From: Acinetobacter brisouii CIP 110357
GTDB lineage: Bacteria; Pseudomonadota; Gammaproteobacteria; Pseudomonadales; Moraxellaceae
Reading direction: 5' to 3'
NCBI RefSeq assembly: GCF_000488275.1
Contig: NZ_KI530763.1
Span: 62,001-126,000, forward strand
Length of the DNA: 64,000 nt
The notes below the pieces were generated by a model. The model saw nothing but the letters and a program-made list of their open reading frames with translations, ran no database searches and was not told where the DNA came from. A program made the position numbers and the translations under genes. Below are positions 1 to 11,493 of the stretch, piece by piece. Each line of letters starts with the position of its first letter. Within the stretch, counting starts at the first letter, position 1.

Positions 1-1227
<1,227 letters not shown>

Positions 1228-1244
1228 TTATTTGAGGAATACGC

Positions 1245-1826
1245 ATGCACTTAGTCCCACGTTTAGCATCTGTCGTTTTAACTCTTGGCCTAAGTGCAAG
1301 CTTAGTCGGCTGTGGCTTTCATTTAAAAGGTCTCAGCCCGACCTCAATTCCTGTCGCTTACCCTCACATGAAGCTGAACTTGCCAAGTGAAGCCATGCAT
1401 GTAACCGACAGCAACAACAATATGATCCCTCAAAAGAACACATTACAAATCAAGCTTAAAAGCTATTTATCGGGATATGGCATTCAGTTTGATGATGCCA
1501 AAGAAGCTTATACACTACACGTTTTGGACTATCATTATCGTCGTCAAAAACTCAGCGGCCGTGTAGCTGAGGTTATTTTATATTTAAATGTAACCTTCCA
1601 GATTGAAGATGCACAGGGCCGCCCTGTGACAACTCCACGAAGCATTAATGGTGTAAAAAGCTATCAATACAATGTCGCTAGTGTAAACGTGGATGATAAC
1701 GAACAAGATGCTGTGATTAGTCTCTTGATTGATGATGTTGCTCAGCAAATGGCTCGTCAGATTGCAACCAATCGCCTTCCACACCTTCAACCTGCACCTG
1801 CTTCTACACCCACTGTAACACCTTAA
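1245..1826 (+). CDS. lptE: LPS-assembly lipoprotein LptE
   Basis: 193-residue outer-membrane lipoprotein that plugs the LptD barrel and helps place LPS or LOS on the cell surface. It starts with a short hydrophobic signal peptide ending in the lipobox LVGC, with the lipidated Cys at residue 23, followed by the typical GFHLKG. The C-terminal end is proline- and threonine-rich, as in other LptE/RlpB proteins. A GAGGAA Shine-Dalgarno lies 6-8 bases before the ATG. It sits between leuS and holA with short gaps, the conserved order, so it is probably co-transcribed with leuS. Confidence 0.93.
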   Translation: MHLVPRLASVVLTLGLSASLVGCGFHLKGLSPTSIPVAYPHMKLNLPSEAMHVTDSNNNMIPQKNTLQIKLKSYLSGYGIQFDDAKEAYTLHVLDYHYRRQKLSGRVAEVILYLNVTFQIEDAQGRPVTTPRSINGVKSYQYNVASVNVDDNEQDAVISLLIDDVAQQMARQIATNRLPHLQPAPASTPTVTP

Positions 1827-1838
1827 TTCAGTGTTGTT

Positions 1839-2828
1839 ATGAAACTCGATTATCTCCAAGCCCTCAAACGCGTGACTGAAGCACAAGGGGCTTGGGTCAT
1901 GCATGGTCAGGAACCTCTGCTTGAACAAAACCTGTTAGATGCGCTGCGCCGCCATTGGCAAAGTCAGGAAATTGAACGACAACGCTATGAAATTCAAAGT
2001 GTTCAGGACTGGAAAAATGTCTTTAATGCCTTAAATAGCCTGTCACTCTTTTCTCAACAACTGGCGATTGAAGCACATGGTAATATTAAACCCGATGCGG
2101 CGAGCTTAAAGTTACTCAAAGAGTATTTGCAATATAATGAGCAAAACCTGCTGGTCGTGGTCATGCCCAAGCAAGATACTCAAAGTTTAAAATCCAGCTT
2201 CTTTCAAACCATTGAAGCCAATGGTGTGCTGGTTTCCTTACAAGCCAACTACCCACAAGACCGTCAACGGATTTTAGCGACAGAAGCTGAAAAACTGGGA
2301 ATTACCCTTAATCAAGATGCTTGGCAGTGGTTGCTTGAGCATCATGAACATAACCTGCTTGCTGCCAAAAACAGCTTGATTCGGGTCAGTGATACTTTCT
2401 CAGACTTACAACATATTGGTATTGATCAGCTCTATGCATGTTTACAAGATCAATCGCGTTATAGCACGTATGATCTCAATGACAGCATGCTACAAGGTGA
2501 TTTGGCTCAATCTGTAAAAATTTATCAGTATTTATTGGCAACAGGTGAAGCCATGAGCCTGATTTTATGGTCGATCAGTAAAGAAATGCGTTTACTCATG
2601 CAACTGTATGAGCAGCCACAAAATGCCCTGCAACTTGGTATTTGGAAAACGCGCGTATCTTACTATCAGCAAGCTTTGCGGCGTTTATCACCACAGCGTT
2701 TTTTAGGCTGGTCAAACTTACTTTTACGAATTGATGCGGCAATTAAAGGTATCTCTGAAGAAAACGCTGAGCATTTATGCTTGCAAGCGGTTGCTGAGCT
2801 GTGCGGCAAGCAACTGTTTGACGGTTAA
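1839..2828 (+). CDS. holA: DNA polymerase III delta subunit
   Basis: 329 residues, matching the usual length of HolA, the clamp-loader subunit that opens the beta sliding clamp. The N-terminal part is a degenerate AAA+ fold and the C-terminal part is the helical collar domain; no Walker A is expected or seen in delta. It lies 12 bases after lptE, the standard leuS-lptE-holA order, so it is likely translated from the same message. No strong Shine-Dalgarno is visible before the ATG. The next gene, macA, starts 91 bases later, beyond an A/T-rich region that could carry its promoter. Confidence 0.92.
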   Translation: MKLDYLQALKRVTEAQGAWVMHGQEPLLEQNLLDALRRHWQSQEIERQRYEIQSVQDWKNVFNALNSLSLFSQQLAIEAHGNIKPDAASLKLLKEYLQYNEQNLLVVVMPKQDTQSLKSSFFQTIEANGVLVSLQANYPQDRQRILATEAEKLGITLNQDAWQWLLEHHEHNLLAAKNSLIRVSDTFSDLQHIGIDQLYACLQDQSRYSTYDLNDSMLQGDLAQSVKIYQYLLATGEAMSLILWSISKEMRLLMQLYEQPQNALQLGIWKTRVSYYQQALRRLSPQRFLGWSNLLLRIDAAIKGISEENAEHLCLQAVAELCGKQLFDG

Positions 2829-2919
2829 CAAAATCACTGTAATAAAGCGCTAAAAACCGCATTTTTTCCCCTCCTTCACTCTTATACTAAAAATATTTTT
2901 TAATTTTTTTCAAACGTCC

Positions 2920-4215
2920 ATGCAAATAAAAAAATCTGTCAAAGTGACGACCTTGGCAATCCTCTTGATTGCATGTGCCACAGCCAGTTGGTGGTATTTC
3001 AAACCCAAACAGACTCAGCCACAGTATATTACTGCAACAGCAACCCATACTGATCTTGAAGATGCGGTACTGGCAACCGGCACACTCGAAGCCAAGCAAA
3101 TGGTCAGTGTGGGCGCACAGGCCTCCGGACAGGTCAAAAAAATGTATGTCCAGCTAGGTGACCATGTCAAACAGGGACAATTGATTGCCCAAATTGACTC
3201 GATTCGGCAACAAAACGACTTAAAAACAGCCGAAGCCAATATCAAAAACCTGCAGGCACAACTTGCTATCAAGGAAGCCAATCTGGCCAAGGTGGATGCC
3301 GAATATCAGCGCCAGCAGGCCATGTATGCTCAGGATGCCAGTTCCAAGGCAGACCTAGAAACAGCTTTAGCCAATTACCGTACCGCCAAGGCCGACATTG
3401 CTGCCACTCAGGCACAAATCGAACAATCAAAACTCAGTCTGGCCACTGCCCGTGAGAACCTGAATTACACTCGGATTGTCGCACCCTTAGATGGCACGGT
3501 AGTCGCCATCGTGGCGGATGAAGGTCAAACCGTCAATGCCAATCAAAGCACACCAACCATTGTTAAACTGGCACAACTGGACATCATGACCGTACGCGCA
3601 CAGGTTTCTGAAGCCGATGTCATGAAAGTTAAGGAAGGTCAGACCGTCTACTTCACCACCTTAGGCAATAGCGAGCAGAAACATTACGCCAAATTACGCC
3701 AGATTGAACCTGCGCCTGATTCCATCAACACCGAAGGCAACTCCAAATCAACCACCACAACCAGCAGCAGCGCAATCTACTACAATGCCCTGTTTGATGT
3801 GCCTAATCCGGACAACAAGTTACGTATCGATATGACAGCCCAAGTGTCTATCGTACTTGCCAATGCTAAAAATGTTCTGACCATTCCTGCTGCTGCATTA
3901 CAAAGCAAAAATCGCCCAAAAACGCAGAAAAATAGCCAGACCAGTAACGCAAAAACATCGGCTACACCACTGCAGTTAACAACGGCAGAAAAACAGCTGC
4001 TACAGAGTGGTCAGGTCAGTCTGGCAACGGTTCGAGTCGTTCAAGCTGATGGCTCGACCCGCCCTCAGTCAGTCCTTATCGGTTTGAATAATCGGGTCAA
4101 TGCCCAGATTTTACGTGGTCTCAAAGAAGGTGATCAGGTGGTACTAGGGGATACCTCGGACACCTCCAACAATGCTGCCAAAAGCAGTACCCGCACAGTT
4201 GCGAGACTAATGTAA
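2920..4215 (+). CDS. macA: MacA-like periplasmic adaptor of a tripartite exporter
   Basis: 431-residue membrane fusion protein. An N-terminal membrane anchor (about residues 9-26) is followed by a barrel-sandwich/lipoyl half ending in [10 protein letters not shown], an alpha-helical hairpin of about residues 100-180 rich in Ala/Gln/Glu, the second lipoyl half ([13 protein letters not shown]), a beta-barrel and a membrane-proximal domain. It links the inner-membrane ABC protein to the outer-membrane channel. The stop codon shares one base with the macB start, so the two are translationally coupled. There is a low-complexity Ser/Thr/Asn/Lys segment near residues 268-285. The substrate is not deducible; homologues export macrolides, peptides, enterotoxin or siderophores (MacA, PvdR). 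Confidence 0.88.
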   Translation: MQIKKSVKVTTLAILLIACATASWWYFKPKQTQPQYITATATHTDLEDAVLATGTLEAKQMVSVGAQASGQVKKMYVQLGDHVKQGQLIAQIDSIRQQNDLKTAEANIKNLQAQLAIKEANLAKVDAEYQRQQAMYAQDASSKADLETALANYRTAKADIAATQAQIEQSKLSLATARENLNYTRIVAPLDGTVVAIVADEGQTVNANQSTPTIVKLAQLDIMTVRAQVSEADVMKVKEGQTVYFTTLGNSEQKHYAKLRQIEPAPDSINTEGNSKSTTTTSSSAIYYNALFDVPNPDNKLRIDMTAQVSIVLANAKNVLTIPAAALQSKNRPKTQKNSQTSNAKTSATPLQLTTAEKQLLQSGQVSLATVRVVQADGSTRPQSVLIGLNNRVNAQILRGLKEGDQVVLGDTSDTSNNAAKSSTRTVARLM

Positions 4216-6191
4216 TGCAAGCCATTCAACCAGAACCATTACTTGAAGTCCAAAATCTGACCCGTGAATTTCCTGCCGGAGAAGGCACGGTGCAGATTCT
4301 CAAGGGTATTGATTTAAAAATATATCCAGGTGAACTGGTGGCTATTGTCGGGCAATCCGGTTCGGGTAAATCCACTTTAATGAATATTTTAGGCTGTCTC
4401 GACAAAGCGTCCTCGGGGAGCTACAAGGTTCAAGGTCGTGAAACCAATACGCTCACGCCCGATGAACTCGCTGCACTGCGGCGTGAATATTTTGGTTTTA
4501 TTTTTCAGCGTTATCATTTACTCGGAGATTTATCCGCAGCGGGAAATGTCGAAGTTCCTGCCATTTACGCCGGTGTAGATGCTGCTGAACGACGTAAACG
4601 CTCCAGCAAATTACTGACTAATTTAGGTTTAGGTGAACGATTACATCACCATCCGAGCCAGCTCTCAGGCGGTCAGCAACAACGGGTTTCCATTGCCCGG
4701 GCATTAATGAACGGTGGTGATGTCATTCTGGCAGATGAACCAACCGGTGCACTCGATAAAAACAGCGGCATTGAAGTGATGCGGATTTTACGCGAACTAA
4801 ATGCTCAGGGTCACACCATGATTCTGGTCACCCACGACCATACCGTGGCTAAAAATGCGACACGGATTATTGAAATCAGTGACGGGAAAATCATTTCAGA
4901 CCAGCCCAATATTCCCGAAAGTGAGCCAGAACAAATCCAGACGTTAAATCGTAACAAACAAAAGAAAATTTCTGCATGGCGCTCTGTACTTGACCGTTTA
5001 AATGAAGCCTTCCGTATGGCCATCTTTGCCATGAGTGCCCACCGGACACGAACTTTTCTGACGATGCTGGGCATTATTATCGGAATTGCCTCAGTCGTTT
5101 CGGTTGTTGCCTTAGGCAATGGTTCACAGAAAAAGATTCTGGACAACATTAGCAGTCTGGGCACGAACACCATTACGGTGTTTCAGGGTCGCGGCTTTGG
5201 TGACAATTCTAAAACTGCACAGAATAAAACACTCGTTCCTGCCGATGCTGATGCGCTGGCAGACCAGCCTTATGTGCAGGCTGTCAGCCCCAGCGTCTCG
5301 ACCAATATGACCATTCGTTATAAAGAAATGGATGCTTCAGCAACCATTAATGGTGTCAGCGAGCAGTTTTTTGATGTCCGAGGTCTGACCTTTGAATCTG
5401 GACAACCTTTTGACAAGCAAGGCATCACAGAACGGACTCAGGATGTGGTCATTGACACCAATACTCGCGATACTTTTTTCAGTGACGGTCAAAACCCTTT
5501 GGGTCAGGTGATTCTGCTCGGCAATGTCCCGAGCCGGATTATTGGTGTGGTCTCGACACAGAAAACCGTGATGGGAAATTCCGACAGTCTGAATGTGTAT
5601 CTGCCTTATTCGACAGTTCTTAGCCGAATGGTGGGACAGGCCAATGTGCGTAGCATTATTGTCCGCATTAAAGATGAATACCCGAGTACCGCAGCAGAAA
5701 ATGCCATTTTGAGTTTACTGATACAACGCCATGGTGCACAGGATATTTTCACTCAGAATGTCGACAGCATTCGTGAAACGATTGAAAATACTACTCAAAC
5801 CATGACCCTGCTGGTGTCTACCATTGCCGTGATTTCACTGGTCGTTGGCGGTATTGGTGTAATGAACATTATGCTGGTTTCCGTCACCGAACGGACACAG
5901 GAAATTGGGGTGCGCATGGCGGTTGGTGCACGTCAAAGCGATATTTTGCAACAGTTCCTGATTGAAGCTATTTTGGTTTGTATCCTCGGTGGGGTTCTGG
6001 GGGTATTGCTATCCCTTGCGATTGGGCAAATTTTTGGTCATTTTTCTGGCAACACCTTCCAAATGTCGTACTCACTCACTTCGATTATTGCAGCTTTTAT
6101 CTGCTCCACCCTGATTGGCGTGTTATTCGGTTTCTTGCCTGCGCGGAATGCTGCGCAACTTGATCCGGTGACAGCACTGTCACGAGAATAG
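4215..6191 (+). CDS. macB: MacB-like ABC transporter (fused ATPase-permease)
   Basis: 658 residues in the standard MacB layout. The N-terminal ATPase carries Walker [10 protein letters not shown] (about 46-54), the signature LSGGQQQR (about 150) and Walker B/D-loop [10 protein letters not shown] (about 172). A linker leads to the first transmembrane helix near 275-300. A large periplasmic domain and three C-terminal helices (about 535-645) with the conserved [20 protein letters not shown] region follow. It works as a mechanotransmission dimer that drives substrate from periplasm through the outer-membrane channel. It overlaps macA by one base and is followed 9 bases later by an outer-membrane factor, so all three parts of the pump are in one operon. 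Substrate unknown; macrolide or siderophore export are the family precedents. Confidence 0.9.
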   Translation: MQAIQPEPLLEVQNLTREFPAGEGTVQILKGIDLKIYPGELVAIVGQSGSGKSTLMNILGCLDKASSGSYKVQGRETNTLTPDELAALRREYFGFIFQRYHLLGDLSAAGNVEVPAIYAGVDAAERRKRSSKLLTNLGLGERLHHHPSQLSGGQQQRVSIARALMNGGDVILADEPTGALDKNSGIEVMRILRELNAQGHTMILVTHDHTVAKNATRIIEISDGKIISDQPNIPESEPEQIQTLNRNKQKKISAWRSVLDRLNEAFRMAIFAMSAHRTRTFLTMLGIIIGIASVVSVVALGNGSQKKILDNISSLGTNTITVFQGRGFGDNSKTAQNKTLVPADADALADQPYVQAVSPSVSTNMTIRYKEMDASATINGVSEQFFDVRGLTFESGQPFDKQGITERTQDVVIDTNTRDTFFSDGQNPLGQVILLGNVPSRIIGVVSTQKTVMGNSDSLNVYLPYSTVLSRMVGQANVRSIIVRIKDEYPSTAAENAILSLLIQRHGAQDIFTQNVDSIRETIENTTQTMTLLVSTIAVISLVVGGIGVMNIMLVSVTERTQEIGVRMAVGARQSDILQQFLIEAILVCILGGVLGVLLSLAIGQIFGHFSGNTFQMSYSLTSIIAAFICSTLIGVLFGFLPARNAAQLDPVTALSRE

Positions 6192-6200
6192 GGCTTATTT

Positions 6201-7628
6201 ATGCATCAAAATATGATTCGAATGACTGCACTGCTTCTGCTGGCGGGGACATTTTCCGGCTGTGTAGCTGTGATTCAAACACCCTATCAACAACCTAAAG
6301 TGCAGATTCCAGAAAAGTTTCAATATGAAAAAAGCAGAAATCAGCAGCTCAATGCCAACCAGTATGCTGATCAATGGTGGACGTTATTTGCTGATGCACA
6401 ACTCAACCAACTGGTTGAACAAGTCATTCAGCGCAATAGCAACCTGGCTGTTGCCGGCATAACGCTGCAACAAGCACGTTTACAGGCGGGCTTGGCTCAC
6501 AATCAGGAATTGCCTCGGGTTAATGCGAATATTGCTACCGGACATAATATTGACCTGAATTCTGGTCAGCAGAACTCGCAAGGGATCACATTAACAACTG
6601 GGATCAGCTATGAGCTGGATTTATTCGGCAAACTTGCCCGCCAGACGGAAGCTGCTCAATGGGAAGCTGCTGCAACAACTGAGGATATACAAGCAACAGC
6701 ACAAACTTTAATTGCGACCACTGCAACCTTGTACTGGCAATTAGGTTATTTAAATGATCTTTATAGCAGTGCACAGCAAAGTTTAAACAGTACACAAAAA
6801 TTGTTTGCACTGGTTCAAGTACAGTACCGTGTAGGTGCGGTATCTGGCTTGGAACTCACACAAGCAGAACAATCGGTACAAAGTCAAAAAGCCAATTTAA
6901 GCCAGATTCAACAGCAGCGTGTTGAAACCCGGACTGCATTGGCCGTGTTGCTGCATCAGCCCGTGCAGCAGTTGAGCCTTGTTGAACCACAACATTTACC
7001 CATTGCGAGCTTACCGCCTATTTCTGCAGGCTTACCTGCTGAACTGCTGTCGCGCCGCCCAGACTTACGTGCTGCAGAACTACGATTACGCAAGGTTTTG
7101 GCCAACAAAGATGCAATGAAAGCCCGCTATTATCCTTCCATCAGCTTAACGGGGTCACTGGGATCAAGCAGTACGTCCTTAACCGAATTACTGAAAAATC
7201 CTGTACTGACCTTGGGTTCAAATCTCAGTTTGCCTTTCCTGCAATTCAACGACATGAAACGAAATATTAAAATCAGTGATTTGGATTATGAAAAAAGTAT
7301 TTTGAATTATCGTCAGACCTTATATAAAGCATTTGGCGACGTTGAAAATGCGCTGTCTGCACGAACCGAACTCGACCAACAAATCCGCTTTCAGGAAAAA
7401 TCGCTCGGTTTGGCTGAAAAAAGTGAACACCTAAATGAAGTGCGTTATCGTCATGGTGCCATTGCACTGAAAAATGTGCTCGATGCACAAGAAATTACCC
7501 GGAATGCACGCATTGCCTTGTTACAAACTCGAAAAAATCAATACAATGCCTATGTCACACTGATGCAGGCTCTCGGTGGCTCGCCTCTGCAAAATATCGC
7601 TGCAACAGAGATGAAAAAAGCACCCTAA
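6201..7628 (+). CDS. Outer-membrane efflux lipoprotein (NodT/OprM type) of the MacAB pump
   Basis: 475-residue TolC-fold channel protein. The signal peptide ends in a lipobox-like FSGC, so the protein is probably lipidated, as in OprM and OpmQ. Two repeated outer-membrane-efflux domains follow, with the family markers QWWTLFADAQL near residue 53, LLSRRPDLRAAE near residue 287 and a C-terminal NVLDAQ-type motif. A dedicated channel beside macAB resembles PvdRT-OpmQ of Pseudomonas more than E. coli macAB, which borrows the unlinked TolC. The stop codon lies inside the loop of a terminator hairpin, so this gene ends the operon. Identity as outer-membrane factor is firm; substrate is unknown. Confidence 0.88.
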   Translation: MHQNMIRMTALLLLAGTFSGCVAVIQTPYQQPKVQIPEKFQYEKSRNQQLNANQYADQWWTLFADAQLNQLVEQVIQRNSNLAVAGITLQQARLQAGLAHNQELPRVNANIATGHNIDLNSGQQNSQGITLTTGISYELDLFGKLARQTEAAQWEAAATTEDIQATAQTLIATTATLYWQLGYLNDLYSSAQQSLNSTQKLFALVQVQYRVGAVSGLELTQAEQSVQSQKANLSQIQQQRVETRTALAVLLHQPVQQLSLVEPQHLPIASLPPISAGLPAELLSRRPDLRAAELRLRKVLANKDAMKARYYPSISLTGSLGSSSTSLTELLKNPVLTLGSNLSLPFLQFNDMKRNIKISDLDYEKSILNYRQTLYKAFGDVENALSARTELDQQIRFQEKSLGLAEKSEHLNEVRYRHGAIALKNVLDAQEITRNARIALLQTRKNQYNAYVTLMQALGGSPLQNIAATEMKKAP

Positions 7629-7639
7629 GGTGCTTTTTT
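7614..7639 (+). terminator. Rho-independent terminator of the macAB operon
   Basis: GCACC and GGTGC arms enclose the loop CTAA, with A-runs on the left and a T6 run on the right. The loop contains the stop codon of the outer-membrane factor gene. The A-run also makes it usable by the convergent fabI gene on the minus strand, so it is probably bidirectional. Confidence 0.85.
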
Positions 7640-7652
7640 CAGGACAAGATAC

Positions 7653-8453
7653 TTAGTCGTTACCCATCATCTCAGGGCTCATACCTACGGTATTGAAACC
7701 TGCATCTACATACATGATTTCACCAGTGATACCTGAAGCCCAAGGTGAGCATAGGAACAATGCTGCATTACCGACTTCATCAATGGTTACATTACGTTTA
7801 AGCGGAGAAATTTTTTCGTTCGCATCTAACATTTTACGGAAAGATTTGATCCCAGAAGCCGCCAAAGTACGGATTGGACCAGCTGAAATCGCATTGACAC
7901 GAATGCCATCTGGACCAAGGCTTGATGCCAAATAACGTACGCCCGCTTCCAAAGATGCTTTTGCCATGCCCATAACGTTGTAGTTTGGCATTACGCGTTC
8001 AGAACCTTGATAAGTCAATGTCAACAAACAGCCTTGACGTGCTTGTAACAGTGGCTTAGCTGCACGTGCCATTGCAATAAAGCTATACGCACTAATGTCA
8101 TGTGCAACACGGAAACCTTCACGATCCGTCACGTCAGTAAAGTCACCATCTAAAGTATGCGCTGGCGCAAAACCAATTGAGTGAACCACACCGTCTAAAC
8201 CATCCCAGTGCTTTGCAAGATCAGCAAATGCTTGATCAATCTCTGCATCTACAGCAACGTCACAAGGAAACACCAATTTTGAATCAAATTGCTCAGCAAA
8301 TTCATCCACACGTTTTTTTAGTTTTTCATTTGGGTAGGTAAATGCCAATTCAGCGCCTTCACGGTGCAAGGCTTGAGCAATACCAAATGCGATGGATAGT
8401 TTGCTTGCAACACCAGCAATTAAAAAGCGTTTTCCTGCTAATAGTCCTGCCAT
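7653..8453 (-). CDS. fabI: Enoyl-[acyl-carrier-protein] reductase (NADH), FabI
   Basis: 266-residue short-chain dehydrogenase that performs the last reduction of each fatty-acid elongation round. The catalytic Tyr-x6-Lys is visible as YNVMGMAK near residue 157, with the FabI-specific upstream Tyr in TLTYQGS. The cofactor end begins with [20 protein letters not shown]. The Gly in HSIGFAP, whose replacement gives triclosan resistance in other bacteria, is present, so the sequence looks like the sensitive type. The C-terminal SPEMMGND is Acinetobacter-like. It is convergent with the macAB operon and monocistronic between two terminators. Confidence 0.95.
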   Translation of the reverse strand: MAGLLAGKRFLIAGVASKLSIAFGIAQALHREGAELAFTYPNEKLKKRVDEFAEQFDSKLVFPCDVAVDAEIDQAFADLAKHWDGLDGVVHSIGFAPAHTLDGDFTDVTDREGFRVAHDISAYSFIAMARAAKPLLQARQGCLLTLTYQGSERVMPNYNVMGMAKASLEAGVRYLASSLGPDGIRVNAISAGPIRTLAASGIKSFRKMLDANEKISPLKRNVTIDEVGNAALFLCSPWASGITGEIMYVDAGFNTVGMSPEMMGND

Positions 8454-8548
8454 GAATTTTCTCTCATCAAGATGATTTATACATGCATAATGCCAATTCT
8501 TCAGACTTTTAGAAATTGCATAATGCGCCTATTTTTACGATTCCCCAT

Positions 8549-8580
8549 AAAAAACGCACCTGATTTCGGGTGCGTTTTTT
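8549..8580 (-). terminator. Terminator after the Bax-inhibitor-like gene
   Basis: A 12-bp stem (AAAAAACGCACC with GGTGCGTTTTTT) and a seven- to eight-base loop. It lies between the 8598 gene stop and the fabI upstream region. The stem has T-runs on both strands; on the minus strand it ends the 8598-9338 gene. Confidence 0.85.
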
Positions 8581-8597
8581 CTCAAAAATACAGTGCA

Positions 8598-9338
8598 TTA
8601 ATCACGTGACATACCAATCAGACGTAAAAATGAAATATACATCCAGACCAAAGTTGCCAATAACGCAATTGCACATGTCCATTCAAATGCTTGTGGAGCA
8701 CGTTGAGCGGCTGCACTTTCAATCAAATCGAAGTCTAAAATCAGATTTAAAGATGCAATAACCGCAACAAATGCAGCAAAACCAAGACCTAATGCATTAC
8801 TTTCAAACACATAAGGAATGCTTGAGCTAAAAATCATGCTCATCATCATTTGTACAACGAACACAATGCAGATTGCTAAAGTTGCTGAAAGCACAATCGC
8901 CTTAAATTTTTCAGTCGCGCGAATGATCCGCATTTTATACAGACCAAACAACACAAGTGTGGTGACGAAAGTTGCCAATAATGCCTGTAATGGTGCGCCA
9001 GGATATTTGGCTTGGAACACAAAGGAGATCCCGCCTAGAAATGCACCTTCAAACAAAGCATAAGGAATTGCGAGTGTACGGGCTGTTTCTGGCTTAAAAG
9101 TGGTAATCAGTGCCAAAATGAAACCACCAATGGCACCGACCATTGCACCCACACTGGCTAAACCAAAATTCATGCTCATCGCGCAGTAGAAAAAGAACAC
9201 GAGGCCTAAACCCGCGGCAATACAGGTGAGCATGACTGACTTGTTAACAGCACCCTGAATGGTCATCGGGTGCCGATAATCGCTGTAGGTTTCTACACGC
9301 GTTAAAATAGGGTTATTACTTTGCATCATTGAACTCAT
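8598..9338 (-). CDS. Bax inhibitor-1 / YccA family membrane protein
   Basis: About 246 residues with seven hydrophobic segments, as in the BI-1/YccA/YbhL (UPF0005) family of integral inner-membrane proteins. In E. coli YccA modulates the FtsH protease. The motif EGAFLGGISFVF and the C-terminal acidic-gated helix region ending in YISFLRLIGMSRD fit the family. I chose the ATG at 9338 (MSSMMQSNNP) because the longer frame starts at a TTG without a clear ribosome site; an ATG at 9329 or 9326 is also possible. It is monocistronic, with its own terminator. Exact physiological role here is unknown. Confidence 0.85.
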   Translation of the reverse strand: MSSMMQSNNPILTRVETYSDYRHPMTIQGAVNKSVMLTCIAAGLGLVFFFYCAMSMNFGLASVGAMVGAIGGFILALITTFKPETARTLAIPYALFEGAFLGGISFVFQAKYPGAPLQALLATFVTTLVLFGLYKMRIIRATEKFKAIVLSATLAICIVFVVQMMMSMIFSSSIPYVFESNALGLGFAAFVAVIASLNLILDFDLIESAAAQRAPQAFEWTCAIALLATLVWMYISFLRLIGMSRD

Positions 9339-9516
9339 TGTTATATTTAAATGGATACCCTTCAATTTTAATCGTTAACGCTGATTGAATATAGATTTTA
9401 CGATGTATTTTTGTAACGATACTTGTATATTTTATTTTTTAAAATCAATGAATAACCATAAATCAAATACCTCGTTCATGCTTATTTAAAATAAAATTTC
9501 ACATCTACATATAACG

Positions 9517-9541
9517 CAAAAAACCGCCCAATGTGGCGGCT
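9517..9541 (-). terminator. Terminator downstream of the FAD oxidoreductase
   Basis: On the minus strand GCCGCC-ACATT-GGGCGG is followed by T6, a good intrinsic terminator. It leaves about 100 bases of 3' untranslated RNA after the stop at 9643. The A/T-rich stretch at 9366-9516 holds no gene that I can see and probably carries the promoter of the 8598-9338 gene. Confidence 0.8.
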
Positions 9542-9642
9542 TCGCTGCATTTATTCTGATGCATTCACAGTGACTTAAGAAGCAGGTTGCTTTTAAGCCA
9601 GCTTAAAAATTGGAATATATCCGCAGCTTTTATATTCTCCGA

Positions 9643-11058
9643 TTAGAATGAAATCAGTTTCGCTGGATTAAAAAAGGCATTAATTTCATAAGCACCTTTT
9701 GCCAGAGGAATGGCTAAAGGCGCCAATTCGCGACCAAATAACATGTCTTTATGTGGAATTTTGGTCAGCATTTCATAATCATGCGATATACCAATAAAAT
9801 CATCTGCGATGGCTTTCCCGATCCGTACAGTTTGCGCAACACCATGCCCGCTCCAGCCATGTACAGCATAAATCGGGTAAGTTTCACCAAACTTGCGGCA
9901 ATCTGTTGCACCATTGTAGGTTAAATCAGTTTCACCACTCCAAACAAAATCCAGCTCAACGGATTTAAGTTGTGGAAAGACATACTGAATCCGTCTTTTC
10001 AAATATTGATAAGCACGATGTGGATTCCAGCATCGTCCTGTGCCCTCTCCACCAAACAACAGGCGGTTTTTAGGCACTCCACGGTAAAAATCGAGTGCAA
10101 ATTGCGTATCATAAACGGCATAGCCCGATGGAATAATTTCTTTTAAATCAATTTCCAGAGGGGCTGTGGTACAGACATAAGTAAACAACGGAATGGTGGT
10201 ATGATTATGCGACTCAAGTAATTTAAACGAAGCGTGATGCACTGCCAACACGACACTTTTACGCGCCTTAATTACCCCATGCGTTGTATGCACATAAACA
10301 CCATCAGCCTGCGTTTTTAATTCTATAACTTCTGTCTGCTCAAAAACCTGACCACCATTTTTAGAGAAGCCATAAATTAAACCACGAGTCAGTGCCAACG
10401 GATGAATTTGCCCACCTAGGCTATCAATTAGCCCACCATAGTACGCTTCGCTGTTTACATAGTTATGTACTTCATGTTTCCCTATAATTTTGGTGTGATC
10501 TTCACCAAGAAACTTACGTGCATCTGCACCTTGTGTCAGCGCAATCAAGTGCCCTTCATGTACTGCTGTTGTGATATGCCCCCGCTTGCGGTCAAGCCCC
10601 AAATCATACTGATCAATAATATCATCAATGAGCTGCATGGCTTCATCGGCGGTAAAACGCCAAAGTTTTTTGGCATCTTCCACATTCATATGCTGCAGCA
10701 TTTCGGAGGCTTCCCAACGTGCCAAACCTGGGGTAAGTTGCCCACCATTTCGTCCTGAAGCTGCGCTGCCAATTCGGTTTTTTTCCACCAAAATGGTATC
10801 AATACCGAGTTCAGACAAATGCAATGCCGTAGATGATCCCAGTAATCCACCACCAATCACAACAACATCACATTCCTGATCCGATGCTAAGGTGTCGAAC
10901 GAGTGCCATTCTGCCAGTGAACTTTCATAATAATTGGCAGGTTGATCAATATCGGCACACTCAGGATTTAACCAAGTCCATTCCTTATCGAGTTGGTTAT
11001 GAATACTTCGCTTATATTCAACATCCTCTAAAATGAGAGGTTTATCTATCTTTTGCAT
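9643..11058 (-). CDS. FAD-dependent amine/amino-acid oxidoreductase (PuuB/DadA-like)
   Basis: 471 residues from an ATG at 11058 preceded by GGAG seven bases upstream; the longer frame to 11118 starts at TTG and is not favoured. The N-terminal region carries an extension of about 65 residues before the Rossmann signature VVVIGGGLLGSS. The RNGGQ and GWSGHGVAQT segments match the gamma-glutamylputrescine oxidase and related DAO-fold group. The probable reaction is FAD-linked oxidation of a primary or secondary amine or small amino acid, feeding catabolism. The true substrate cannot be read from sequence. It is a single gene, with an operator-like inverted repeat (11412-11451) about 350 bases upstream. 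Confidence 0.8.
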   Translation of the reverse strand: MQKIDKPLILEDVEYKRSIHNQLDKEWTWLNPECADIDQPANYYESSLAEWHSFDTLASDQECDVVVIGGGLLGSSTALHLSELGIDTILVEKNRIGSAASGRNGGQLTPGLARWEASEMLQHMNVEDAKKLWRFTADEAMQLIDDIIDQYDLGLDRKRGHITTAVHEGHLIALTQGADARKFLGEDHTKIIGKHEVHNYVNSEAYYGGLIDSLGGQIHPLALTRGLIYGFSKNGGQVFEQTEVIELKTQADGVYVHTTHGVIKARKSVVLAVHHASFKLLESHNHTTIPLFTYVCTTAPLEIDLKEIIPSGYAVYDTQFALDFYRGVPKNRLLFGGEGTGRCWNPHRAYQYLKRRIQYVFPQLKSVELDFVWSGETDLTYNGATDCRKFGETYPIYAVHGWSGHGVAQTVRIGKAIADDFIGISHDYEMLTKIPHKDMLFGRELAPLAIPLAKGAYEINAFFNPAKLISF

Positions 11059-11411
11059 GTCGGACTCCAAATCTAGAATTTGCTTTTTTGATTGAGAGTT
11101 TTCTTCAAGAGGGTTCAATAGTTAGAAAACCAAAGAAACTATAAAGTGAACAGCTTTTTTATGACGTTCAGAAATAAAAAATGAGTGTACTGAACCATTA
11201 AATCGCTAATTGTTGACTGGGACTTAAACTTGCCTGACTGTCTCCATACATCTCAATGAAATGGCATTGAATGCTATTTATTGCGGCTTAAAGTATCCTG
11301 TAAATTTGAGTGTTTATTGCAAATGGAGCAATTCATATATCAGTAGTCCACTAACATTTGCTGTGATTTGGTTTCGCTTGGCTGACACTCAAAAATCACT
11401 ATATGGCTCTA

Positions 11412-11451
11412 TATTGTCGTATTTACATAGAATTTTCCATATATGACAATA
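11412..11451. promoter_or_regulatory. Operator-like imperfect inverted repeat
   Basis: Arms TATTGTCGTAT (11412-11422) and ATATGACAATA (11441-11451) are inverted copies with one mismatch, separated by 18 bases. The site lies in the 428-base gap between the FAD oxidoreductase start and orn. The gap otherwise holds the oxidoreductase promoter region and the orn terminator; no convincing gene is seen in it. Which regulator would bind is unknown. Confidence 0.35.
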
Positions 11452-11493
11452 TTTTTATAGATACAGACAATCGCTCAGCCGACTCAATCTCCA

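Noticed and set aside
7620..7640. macAB terminator as a sign of a stop-codon read-through element
   Set aside because: A stop codon within a terminator hairpin is simple overlap, seen again at 21964.
9560..9642. In-frame continuation of about 23 codons after the FAD oxidoreductase stop
   Set aside because: No evidence of read-through; the continuation is short and followed by the terminator.
11261..11446. 61-codon plus-strand frame in the gap between the FAD oxidoreductase and orn
   Set aside because: It has an ATG but no Shine-Dalgarno, unusual composition, and lies over the operator-like repeat; no family recognised.
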